Made by a program: the position numbers and the translations under genes. Shown piece by piece: positions 1-6,108 of a DNA stretch of 6,108 nucleotides. How positions within the stretch are numbered: position 1 is the first letter of the stretch; each line of letters opens with the position of its first letter. The notes beneath the pieces were generated by a model. That model was given only the letters and a program-made list of their open reading frames with translations. It did not search any database and was not told the origin of the DNA. The stretch is from Caldifarciminota bacterium (GTDB lineage Bacteria > Hydrothermota > 32-111 > QNBC01): contig JAGLYS010000059.1 of assembly GCA_023132105.1 (NCBI GenBank), forward strand, positions 1 to 6,108. Direction: 5' to 3'.

Positions 1-464
1 ATATATCCGGTTTTCTCAGTATTCCCGATAATAGCAATCCTGCAAACATCTATACCTTTTCTAAGATAAAATGCTATAATTATTGGAGCAATATAAAGTT
101 TCTCAAAAAGGACAAGAGCGGTAAAGATAAAAAAGCTATATATGATATCAATTTTATTGAAAATAAGGAAATTGAAATTGAATGTTGCAATAAAGTCAAT
201 GATTAACGTTATAATAAATGTTGATTTCAAAACAGTGTAGACAATCTCGGAGTTTGGGATATTTTCAAACCTTGAGTAGAAAGATTCATAAAAGAATATT
301 GAAAATGCAATAATATTGAGAATGAAAAAAGAAAAGAAATAATAGCTAAAAGGGAAACTCAAATCACTTTTAAATACATTGGGTAACAGAAAAGAAATAT
401 TTAATATTATCCAATCCAAACAAAAAAGAATAAATCTTTTGGAAAAAGATATTTTATTAATCAT
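1..464 (-). CDS. Probable polyprenyl-phosphate sugar phosphotransferase, N-terminal membrane region (partial, 3' end outside window)
   Basis: An open frame of 154 codons starts at the ATG at 464-462 and reaches the left edge with no stop. An in-frame stop at 474-476 and the absence of any other Met fix the start. The product is very hydrophobic and Phe/Ile-rich, with about four or five membrane segments near residues 9-28, 39-59, 75-95 and 107-133. A short loop (FYESFYSRFENIPNSEIV, 57-74) separates the second and third. After the last segment comes LRKGIDVCRIAIIGNTEKTG (134-153), which resembles the start of the nucleotide-binding-like fold in WcaJ/WbaP-type enzymes. Those enzymes transfer a sugar-1-phosphate from a nucleotide sugar to undecaprenyl phosphate and so start polysaccharide assembly; in that family the catalytic domain lies further downstream and would be off-window here. 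The gene begins one base after the dehydrogenase stop with no visible Shine-Dalgarno, which suggests translational coupling. The family call is from architecture and motif pattern only; another membrane protein with a Rossmann-like domain is possible. Confidence 0.68.
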   Translation of the reverse strand, partial: MINKISFSKRFILFCLDWIILNISFLLPNVFKSDLSFPFSYYFFSFFILNIIAFSIFFYESFYSRFENIPNSEIVYTVLKSTFIITLIIDFIATFNFNFLIFNKIDIIYSFFIFTALVLFEKLYIAPIIIAFYLRKGIDVCRIAIIGNTEKTGY

Positions 465-465
465 A

Positions 466-1467
466 TTACAGTTTTACATAACTGCAAATCTCTGAAGATT
501 TTTCTGCTGCCTCTATTGCTTTAATAACTCTTAAAGCGGAATGACCATCTGTTTTCGGTGTTTTTCTTTCTGTGATACACTCAATAAAATGCATTAATTC
601 ATTTTTTAAAGGTTCGGTATTCTTTAGTTTCGGAGATACTACAGTTCCACTTCTGTATGTAAGTTGATATTCCCCGAAATTTTCAGGATTCTCTATATCA
701 ACACCTTTATCAAATATTTTAACCTTTTCAACATTTTCCGTGTCATCATATACAAGCATTTTTTTGCTGCCAACTATTACAGTCCTTCTCATCTTAACAG
801 GTGAGAGCCAGCTAACCTCAACATTTGCAATTACTCCTGACGGGAATTTTAAATTCATAAATGCGACATCCAGATTGCCTTTTATTACTGAATCTCTACC
901 GAGAGTAAGAATTTCATTAGGTTGTTCTCCAAGCCACGAGAATATCATTGAAAAATCGTGTGGAGCAAGGTCCCATATTACACTAATATCTTTTCTGTGA
1001 ATGCCAAGATTAACCCTGGAAGATGTAATAAAATATATATTTCCGAGTTCTCCGCTTTTAATTATTCTATCCGTTTCCATTACAGGAGGGCTGAATTCAA
1101 ATGTATGTCCTACCATCAATATTTTCCCCTTCTCTTTTGCCAATAAAATTAATTTTTCAGTAGTTTCAACGGAATTCGTTATTGGTTTTTCGACAAATAC
1201 ATCCTTATTATGTAGTAGAGCTTTTTCTGCTAACTCATAATGTGTATTGATGGGTGTGATAATAAAAACCGCATCAACAGAAGGATCCTTAAGTACATCA
1301 TCGTATTCTCTTGTTGTCTTAATATCGAGGAATTTCTGAGAAACAGCTTCCAATCTGCTTTTATTCAAATCACAGAGATATTTTACATTAGCTATATTAT
1401 TTTGTATCAAAACTCTTAATATATTTGGTCCCCAATATCCATATCCTACTACTGCAACTGTTTTCAT
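466..1467 (-). CDS. Gfo/Idh/MocA-family NAD(P)-dependent sugar(-nucleotide) dehydrogenase
   Basis: This complete 333-residue protein has the usual length for the family. The N-terminal Rossmann fold carries the dinucleotide-binding loop GYGYWG (residues 8-13), followed by VDAVFIITPINTHYELA (64-80) and the hallmark VEKP (92-95), whose Lys94 is expected to lie in the active site. The C-terminal alpha/beta substrate domain holds IWDLAPHD (164-171), matching the family's conserved Asp...His catalytic patch (Asp166, His170). A later segment, SWLSPVKMRRTVIVGSKKM, is typical of the WlbA/MviM-like branch found in polysaccharide loci. The likely reaction is oxidation of a sugar-nucleotide hydroxyl to a ketone in the cytoplasm, giving a substrate for the aminotransferase encoded just upstream. 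The ATG overlaps the aminotransferase stop by one base (TAATG), with AGGTG seven bases before it. The exact substrate, and the choice of NAD or NADP, cannot be told from the sequence. Family assignment is secure; the role in amino-sugar synthesis is inferred from context. Confidence 0.92.
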   Translation of the reverse strand: MKTVAVVGYGYWGPNILRVLIQNNIANVKYLCDLNKSRLEAVSQKFLDIKTTREYDDVLKDPSVDAVFIITPINTHYELAEKALLHNKDVFVEKPITNSVETTEKLILLAKEKGKILMVGHTFEFSPPVMETDRIIKSGELGNIYFITSSRVNLGIHRKDISVIWDLAPHDFSMIFSWLGEQPNEILTLGRDSVIKGNLDVAFMNLKFPSGVIANVEVSWLSPVKMRRTVIVGSKKMLVYDDTENVEKVKIFDKGVDIENPENFGEYQLTYRSGTVVSPKLKNTEPLKNELMHFIECITERKTPKTDGHSALRVIKAIEAAEKSSEICSYVKL

Positions 1468-2582
1468 TATTTTACACCTATGTTAAAAAAAACTTTTATT
1501 TTGTTCACAACAATCTCAATATCTTTATTACTCATTTCGGCATAAATTGGTAATGACAATTCTGTTTCCATCTGGTTTTCGGCAACAGGAAAATCATTTT
1601 TCTTATATTCAAGATAACTATATGCTTTTTGCAAATGGATTGGGACTGGATAATGAATAGCAGATTGAACATCATTGTTCGTTAAATATTCTCTTAAGGC
1701 ATCTCTATGACCTGTTCTGATACCATATATATGATATACCCCTTTTCTGTCGGCAGTTTCATATGGTGTTACGATGTCTCCTACCCCTTTTAACATTTCA
1801 TTGTACAAGTTTGCTATTTTCCTTCTCTTTTCATTCCATGAATCAATATAGTTTAATTTAACATTCAATATTGCACCCTGCAAACCGTCAAGGCGATAAT
1901 TATATCCGATTACATCATGATAATATCTCTGGATTTCACCATGTGCTCTATATAGTTCAATAATCTTCGCTATTTTACTATTATTTGTTGCACAAGCTCC
2001 GCCTTCTCCATATGCACCCAAATTTTTCCCCGGGTAAAAACTAAACACACCGGCATCACCGATACTTCCTGCTTTGATTCCTTTATACTCAGCTCCATGA
2101 GCCTGACATGCGTCCTCTAATACATAAATATTGTGTTTCTTTGCGATTTTGATTATTTCATCCATATCCGCAGGTTGACCATATAAATGCACAGGTATTA
2201 TTACTTTTGTTTTAGGTGTAATAGCATCTTCGAGTTTAACCGGATCCATCAAATATGTCGTAGGATCTACATCTACAAAAACAGGTTTGGCACCTGCATG
2301 ACTTATTGCTTCAACCGTTGCTATAAATGTATTGGGAACTGTGATTATCTCATCATCCCTGTTAATACCCATACCCAATAACGCAAGGTGAAGTGCCGAT
2401 GTTCCTGAGCTTGTCCCTAAAAGATGAGAAGTGTTTAGATATACAGCGAAATTTTTTTCAAATTCCTTTGCATATTTTCCATATGAAAATGCCGTTTCAT
2501 CGATAACCTGCCTAATCGCCACATCAATCTCGGGCTTAATCGATTCATATTGTTTCTTTAGATCCAGATATTTAACAGTCAT
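1467..2582 (-). CDS. DegT/DnrJ/EryC1-family PLP-dependent sugar aminotransferase
   Basis: This complete 371-residue protein has the usual length for fold-type I sugar aminotransferases. The N-terminus VKYLDLKKQYESIKPEI (3-19) is typical of the family. GTSSGTSALHLAL (56-68) is the phosphate-binding region, and VLEDACQAHGA (154-164) supplies Asp157, expected to contact the PLP pyridine nitrogen. SFYPGKNLGAYGEGG (181-195) contains the Schiff-base lysine, Lys186. YNYRLDGLQGAIL (228-240), HYPVPIHLQ (311-319) and the late SLPIYAEM motif complete the family pattern. The enzyme should transfer an amino group, usually from glutamate, to a keto-sugar nucleotide. It resembles the 3-amino-sugar enzymes (WbpE, QdtB, FdtB), but position specificity cannot be assigned with confidence. 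It is the first gene after a consensus promoter, with AAGGAG five bases before the ATG, and it overlaps the downstream dehydrogenase by one base. That pairing supports a ketone-then-amine route to an amino sugar. Confidence 0.93.
   Translation of the reverse strand: MTVKYLDLKKQYESIKPEIDVAIRQVIDETAFSYGKYAKEFEKNFAVYLNTSHLLGTSSGTSALHLALLGMGINRDDEIITVPNTFIATVEAISHAGAKPVFVDVDPTTYLMDPVKLEDAITPKTKVIIPVHLYGQPADMDEIIKIAKKHNIYVLEDACQAHGAEYKGIKAGSIGDAGVFSFYPGKNLGAYGEGGACATNNSKIAKIIELYRAHGEIQRYYHDVIGYNYRLDGLQGAILNVKLNYIDSWNEKRRKIANLYNEMLKGVGDIVTPYETADRKGVYHIYGIRTGHRDALREYLTNNDVQSAIHYPVPIHLQKAYSYLEYKKNDFPVAENQMETELSLPIYAEMSNKDIEIVVNKIKVFFNIGVK
1475..1479 (-). promoter_or_regulatory. Ribosome binding site of the sugar dehydrogenase
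   Basis: AGGTG on the minus strand lies seven bases before the ATG at 1467-1465. It sits inside the last codons of the aminotransferase gene. It supports this start and suggests that ribosomes finishing the upstream gene can re-engage at the overlapping TAATG. Confidence 0.6.
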
Positions 2583-2587
2583 ATATA

Positions 2588-2593
2588 CTCCTT
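2588..2593 (-). promoter_or_regulatory. Ribosome binding site of the aminotransferase
   Basis: AAGGAG on the minus strand lies five bases (TATAT) before the ATG at 2582-2580. It is the strongest Shine-Dalgarno in the operon and supports the chosen start. It falls about 20-25 bases after the predicted transcription start. Confidence 0.8.
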
Positions 2594-2619
2594 ATATTGC
2601 TCTATTTTTAATCCTTGCT

Positions 2620-2648
2620 ATTATATTAGTAAACATTTTTTCTGTCAA
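2620..2648 (-). promoter_or_regulatory. Consensus sigma-70 type promoter of the sugar operon
   Basis: On the minus strand TTGACA (2648-2643) is separated by exactly 17 bases from TATAAT (2625-2620), which is a full match to the primary sigma factor consensus at optimal spacing. No extended -10 TG is present. Transcription should start near 2613, giving a leader of about 30 bases before the aminotransferase ATG. No operator-like inverted repeat is evident over the promoter, so the sequence gives no sign of a dedicated repressor; strong constitutive expression is the simplest inference. Confidence 0.85.
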
Positions 2649-2651
2649 GAG

Positions 2652-2683
2652 AAAAGAGAAAGGACGAAAAGTCGACCTTTCTC
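2652..2683 (-). terminator. Intrinsic terminator of the pyruvate:ferredoxin oxidoreductase gene
   Basis: Seven bases after the stop codon, the minus strand has GAGAAAGG (2683-2676) pairing perfectly with CCTTTCTC (2663-2656). Inside this 8-bp stem, one mismatched pair is followed by three further pairs (2674-2672 with 2667-2665) and a four-base loop. The stem is followed by TTTT (2655-2652), and the T-rich stretch continues as CTCTT into the next promoter. The stem is only moderately G+C rich and the T-tract is broken, so termination may be incomplete. Confidence 0.65.
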
Positions 2684-2690
2684 CGGCAGT

Positions 2691-5600
2691 TTATAATGAA
2701 GCAAGTTTTTTCAAGTGTTCGAATCGCTCCTTTGTGAGCTTGTCAATCTCCTGAAATATTACCTTTGCCTCCTTTGGTCGTTCTGCAACAAGTCTTTTGA
2801 ATCTGTTTTCGTTTAAAAGACATTCTTCGGTTGGAATAGTTATCTTTTTAATATCAAGCTGCAATGGGTTCTTACCGCCTTTGGTAAGTCTTGGATCATA
2901 CCTGAATATGGGCCAAATACCACTGTTAACCGCCAGTTTCTGTTGTTCGGGATTTTTCATAAGGTTGTAACCATGTTCGATACACGGGGAATGTGCAATA
3001 ATAATCGAAGGACCTTCATACTCTATGGCTTCTTTCATAGCTTTTAGAGATTGTGTATGATTGGCATTTATTGCTATTGTAGCTACATAAACATACCCAT
3101 ATGACATTGCCATCATTGCAAGATCCTTTTTCACAAGTCTTTTCCCGGCTGCAGCGAATTTAGCAATAGCTCCAAGTGGTGTTGCTTTTGAACATTGTCC
3201 ACCTGTATTTGAGTATACCTCGGTATCGAGAACAAGGACATTTATATCTCTATTGGATGCAAGAACATGGTCCAATCCACCATATCCTATATCATATGCC
3301 CAACCGTCTCCACCTACAACCCATATGGTTTTTAAAACGATATGGGGTAGAGTGGATTTTAGATCATTAAAATCATATTTTTCACTTTTAATAATATCAT
3401 TCTTAGTGAATCCGTTAATTTTATTTACAAGCTCTTTTAAGAGACCATCGATATAGTAATAGTTTTCCGTATCTCTATCATCCCAGGATTTTTCTATTCT
3501 ATTCATTAAAGCAATAATATCTTTATGTGCATTTCTTGTCTTCCAACTCTTTTTAAGATTTATGAATGCGTTTCTTCCGACTTCTTTTAATTTTTCATTG
3601 GCAATACTCATACCGAGACCAAATTCCGCATTATCTTCGAAAAGTGAATTTGACCAGGATGGTCCCATTCCTCTCTCACTTACAACATATGGGAAACCCG
3701 GAACAGTCCCACCATAAATACTTGAACATCCCGTAGCATTGGCAATAATTGTTCTTTCTCCGGATAGTTGAGTAAGCAGTCGGACATAAGGAGTTTCCCC
3801 GCATCCGGCACATGCTCCACTATAAGCGAATAGAGCAGGGATAAAACCAATATTTTTTGTTGTAAATTTATCAATATATTTTCTATCGGTTTCAGGGATG
3901 TTATTCCATATTTTCTCTGTTTTTCTATATTCATTGTATACCGATTCTTTTTGAACCATTTCCAATGCTTTTCTGCCGGTTGGTTTCTTTGTTTTCGGGT
4001 CTCTTTCTATACCGGGGCATACATTAAAACAAACACCACAACCTGTACAGTCATCAGGTAGAATCTGTATTCTGTATTGCAAATCATCTTTAACACCTAT
4101 GGCTTTTTTTGTAATAAAATGCTCGGCTCCCTGGTTTTTAACATATTTCTTAATATTGATTTCACTTATCAATTTACTGATAATCGTAGAATGAGGACAA
4201 GCGGCCACGCATTGATTACATTGAATACATAGTTCAGGGTCCCACCGAGGTAAGAGGATTGCTATATTTCTCTTTTCATACCTACATGTATCGGAAGGGA
4301 ATACACCATTTTCAGATACCTTGCTTACAGGAATCGAATCACCCTTGCCTGCAATAATAGGTTTCATAATATTTTCATAATATGCTTTTATTTCCTTGTC
4401 AGGGAATTTAAAATCATATTTTTCAGCTTTTACTTCCGAACCTATCTTACCTATCTTAACCTTGAAAATGTCTTTGTATCCTCTATGCAATGCTTTTATA
4501 TTGGAAGCTACAATACTCTTCCCTTTTTTTCCATATGTGTTTTTTATCCTGTTTTCAAGATCTTTTAACCAAACTTTTTCATCCAGGATCTTGCTTATTT
4601 TAAAGAAAGCAGCTTGCATCGTTGTATTTATCCTGCCACCAAGCCCTTCTTCGGATGCAATCTTAAATGCGTTTATTGCATATACCGTTATATGTTTTTT
4701 GATAATAATACTTTGAATATTTTCAGGTATACTTTCCCATACTTTATCTTCAGGAGTATTTGTATTTAAAAGGAATATTCCATTATCTTTTATTCCTTCC
4801 AAAACATTAAATCTTGTAAGAAATGAAGGATTATGAACAGCTACAAAATTCGGATGTTCGATAAGGTAAGGGCTATTGACTGATTTTAAACTGGATCTTA
4901 GGTGACTTATTGTAACAGCCCCGGCTTTTTTAGAGTCATAAACAAAATAACCCTGAACATTGTTATTTGTGTTGTCTCCAATCATCTTTATACTATTTTT
5001 ATTCGCTCCAACGGTTCCATCACTTCCAAGTCCGTAAAATTTTGCCTCATATGTTTCTTTACCCTTTATATTTATCTCTTTTTCTATCTTTAGAGATCTA
5101 TGAGTAATGTCATCATCGATTCCTAATGTAAAGTTGGTCCACAATGATTTTTTAATCTTATTAAGGTTTGAAAGATGTTCAAAAACAGTATTAACCAATG
5201 TTGGCGTAAATTCTTTCGAACTGAGGCCATATCTTCCACCCACAACAATTACGCCTTTCCTTGGAGGGAAGCCATCAAAACCGAGAGCTGCGTTTGAAAT
5301 TGCATTTTTAACCTCAAGATATAAAGGTTCTCCATCTGTTCCGATACTCTTTGTTCTGTCAAGAACTGCAATTCTTTTAGCTGATTTAGGTATTGCTTTT
5401 ACAAGTTCTTTTGACCCGAATGGTCTGAATAAACGAACCTTTAAAACACCAACCTTCTTTTTCTTATTATTTAACCATTTGACAGTTTCTACTACTGTAT
5501 CTGCTCCCGAACCCATTATAACAATAACATACTTTGCATCTTTTGCTCCTACATATTCAAAAGGTCTGTACTTTCTTCCCGTTAATGATTCGAATGATTT

Positions 5601-6108
5601 CATAGAGTCAAGAACAATATCATAGCCCTTTTCATAGTATTTGTTTACAGCTTCTCTTCCCTGGAAGTAATAATCGGGATTTTGAGCAGTCCCTCTTATT
5701 GTAGGCTTAAGAGGATTCATACCTCTTTCTCTTTTATCATAAATTGTTTCGATAGGTATATAATCTTTAAAAAATTCAGCAGGTAAGATATTCACCTTTT
5801 GAATCTCATGACTTGTTCTAAATCCATCGAAGAAGTGTAAAAATGGGATTCTGCTTATTAATGTTGCCTTCATTGCTATTGCGGCAAAGTCCATTGCTTC
5901 CTGAGGATTATTGCTGGCAAGCATTGCAAAACCTGTGTCTCTTGTTGCCATAACATCTTGATGATCTCCGAATATTGATAGAGCTTGTGCTGATAGTGAT
6001 CTTGCAGCTACATTAAAAACAGTTGGTGTAAGTTCACCTGCAATCTTATACATATTTGGAATCATAAGGAGTAAACCTTGTGATGCAGTGAATGTTGTGG
6101 TAAGAGAA
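2691..6108 (-). CDS. nifJ: Pyruvate:ferredoxin (flavodoxin) oxidoreductase, single-chain (partial, N-terminus outside window)
   Basis: The frame holds 1138 codons before the TAA at 2693-2691 and stays open through the right edge. The ATG at 6065 is internal, since the codons before it read SLTTTFTASQGLLL, a core family motif. About 75-80 N-terminal residues are therefore missing. The enzyme oxidises pyruvate with CoA to acetyl-CoA and CO2 and passes electrons to ferredoxin or flavodoxin in the cytoplasm. Numbered from the internal Met, RTSHEIQK (83-90) and GRYGLSSKEFTP (277-288) mark the first two domains, and FYGLGSDGTVGANK (343-356) marks the gamma/CoA-binding domain. The EKR motif is at 597-599. 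Two ferredoxin-type 4Fe-4S sites follow (Cys613/616/619/623 and Cys673/676/679/683). The proximal cluster would use Cys752, Cys755, Cys780 and Cys1028. TPP binding is at GDGWAYDIGYGG (919-930) with EVYSNTGGQ (949-957). All cluster cysteines are present, so it should be active. It ends soon after the TPP domain and lacks the C-terminal extension of the Desulfovibrio africanus enzyme. Its own terminator follows directly. Confidence 0.97.
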   Translation of the reverse strand, partial: SLTTTFTASQGLLLMIPNMYKIAGELTPTVFNVAARSLSAQALSIFGDHQDVMATRDTGFAMLASNNPQEAMDFAAIAMKATLISRIPFLHFFDGFRTSHEIQKVNILPAEFFKDYIPIETIYDKRERGMNPLKPTIRGTAQNPDYYFQGREAVNKYYEKGYDIVLDSMKSFESLTGRKYRPFEYVGAKDAKYVIVIMGSGADTVVETVKWLNNKKKKVGVLKVRLFRPFGSKELVKAIPKSAKRIAVLDRTKSIGTDGEPLYLEVKNAISNAALGFDGFPPRKGVIVVGGRYGLSSKEFTPTLVNTVFEHLSNLNKIKKSLWTNFTLGIDDDITHRSLKIEKEINIKGKETYEAKFYGLGSDGTVGANKNSIKMIGDNTNNNVQGYFVYDSKKAGAVTISHLRSSLKSVNSPYLIEHPNFVAVHNPSFLTRFNVLEGIKDNGIFLLNTNTPEDKVWESIPENIQSIIIKKHITVYAINAFKIASEEGLGGRINTTMQAAFFKISKILDEKVWLKDLENRIKNTYGKKGKSIVASNIKALHRGYKDIFKVKIGKIGSEVKAEKYDFKFPDKEIKAYYENIMKPIIAGKGDSIPVSKVSENGVFPSDTCRYEKRNIAILLPRWDPELCIQCNQCVAACPHSTIISKLISEINIKKYVKNQGAEHFITKKAIGVKDDLQYRIQILPDDCTGCGVCFNVCPGIERDPKTKKPTGRKALEMVQKESVYNEYRKTEKIWNNIPETDRKYIDKFTTKNIGFIPALFAYSGACAGCGETPYVRLLTQLSGERTIIANATGCSSIYGGTVPGFPYVVSERGMGPSWSNSLFEDNAEFGLGMSIANEKLKEVGRNAFINLKKSWKTRNAHKDIIALMNRIEKSWDDRDTENYYYIDGLLKELVNKINGFTKNDIIKSEKYDFNDLKSTLPHIVLKTIWVVGGDGWAYDIGYGGLDHVLASNRDINVLVLDTEVYSNTGGQCSKATPLGAIAKFAAAGKRLVKKDLAMMAMSYGYVYVATIAINANHTQSLKAMKEAIEYEGPSIIIAHSPCIEHGYNLMKNPEQQKLAVNSGIWPIFRYDPRLTKGGKNPLQLDIKKITIPTEECLLNENRFKRLVAERPKEAKVIFQEIDKLTKERFEHLKKLASL

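Noticed and set aside
2583..2597. Small inverted repeat (ATATA-AGGAG-TATAT) that puts the ribosome binding site in a loop
   Set aside because: Five A-T pairs are too weak to form a stable RNA switch and are expected by chance in an A+T-rich leader. There is also no room for a riboswitch in a leader of about 30 bases.
2431..2754. 107-codon plus-strand frame that spans the intergenic region
   Set aside because: It crosses the ends of two real minus-strand genes plus the terminator and promoter. Its hydrophobic, Tyr/Phe-rich product looks like the reverse reading of an A+T-rich sequence.
3226..3260. Cys in TGGQCSK of the TPP domain, where Ser or Ala is more familiar
   Set aside because: From memory this position varies among family members, and all catalytic and cluster residues are intact, so I cannot support a functional claim.
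3680..3934. 84-codon minus-strand frame within the oxidoreductase gene
   Set aside because: It lies in an alternative frame over the proximal-cluster Cys region, where the main frame is clearly coding. It is a shadow frame, not a nested gene.
5107..5625. 172-codon open frame on the plus strand
   Set aside because: It is antisense to the oxidoreductase gene, whose minus-strand frame carries strong family motifs over the same bases. The plus-strand product shows no recognisable domain or plausible start context.
6063..6065. ATG as the start of the oxidoreductase
   Set aside because: The 14 in-frame codons upstream read SLTTTFTASQGLLL, a conserved part of the first domain, and no stop intervenes before the window edge. 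The gene begins outside the window.

Overview
The window comes from a low-G+C bacterium (about one third G+C by eye) that is probably an anaerobe, because its largest gene is a single-chain pyruvate:ferredoxin oxidoreductase. The phylum cannot be fixed from this sequence. A perfect TTGACA-17-TATAAT promoter and AGGAG-type ribosome binding sites show standard bacterial sigma-70 style expression and argue against Bacteroidetes. Every gene supported here is on the minus strand, so transcription runs from high to low coordinates.

Layout in the direction of transcription. (1) 6108-2691: a pyruvate:ferredoxin/flavodoxin oxidoreductase whose first ~75-80 residues lie beyond the right edge. It is complete from the substrate/TPP domain through both ferredoxin-type clusters to the C-terminal TPP-binding domain. 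(2) 2690-2583: a 108-base intergenic region with a hairpin terminator for the oxidoreductase gene, immediately followed by a consensus promoter and a good ribosome binding site. (3) 2582-1467: a DegT/DnrJ/EryC1-family PLP-dependent sugar aminotransferase. (4) 1467-466: a Gfo/Idh/MocA-family NAD(P)-dependent sugar dehydrogenase whose start overlaps the aminotransferase stop by one base (TAATG). (5) 464-1, running off the left edge: the membrane-embedded N-terminal part of a probable polyprenyl-phosphate sugar phosphotransferase, beginning one base after the dehydrogenase stop (TAATATG).

The three left-hand genes form a tight, apparently translationally coupled operon driven by the 2620-2648 promoter. 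The simplest reading is that the dehydrogenase makes a keto-sugar nucleotide, the aminotransferase converts the ketone to an amine, and the phosphotransferase loads a sugar-1-phosphate onto the lipid carrier to start a surface polysaccharide or glycan. The sugar is not identified. The upstream oxidoreductase belongs to central carbon metabolism (pyruvate to acetyl-CoA plus reduced ferredoxin) and appears to be a separate transcription unit, so the two blocks seem to be neighbours without a shared function.

No mobile element, CRISPR array, tRNA or rRNA gene was seen, and no frameshift in the real genes. I found no evidence of an undescribed system. The points most worth checking are the edge-truncated membrane gene at 1-464, the compact terminator/promoter junction, and the unresolved product of the amino-sugar operon.
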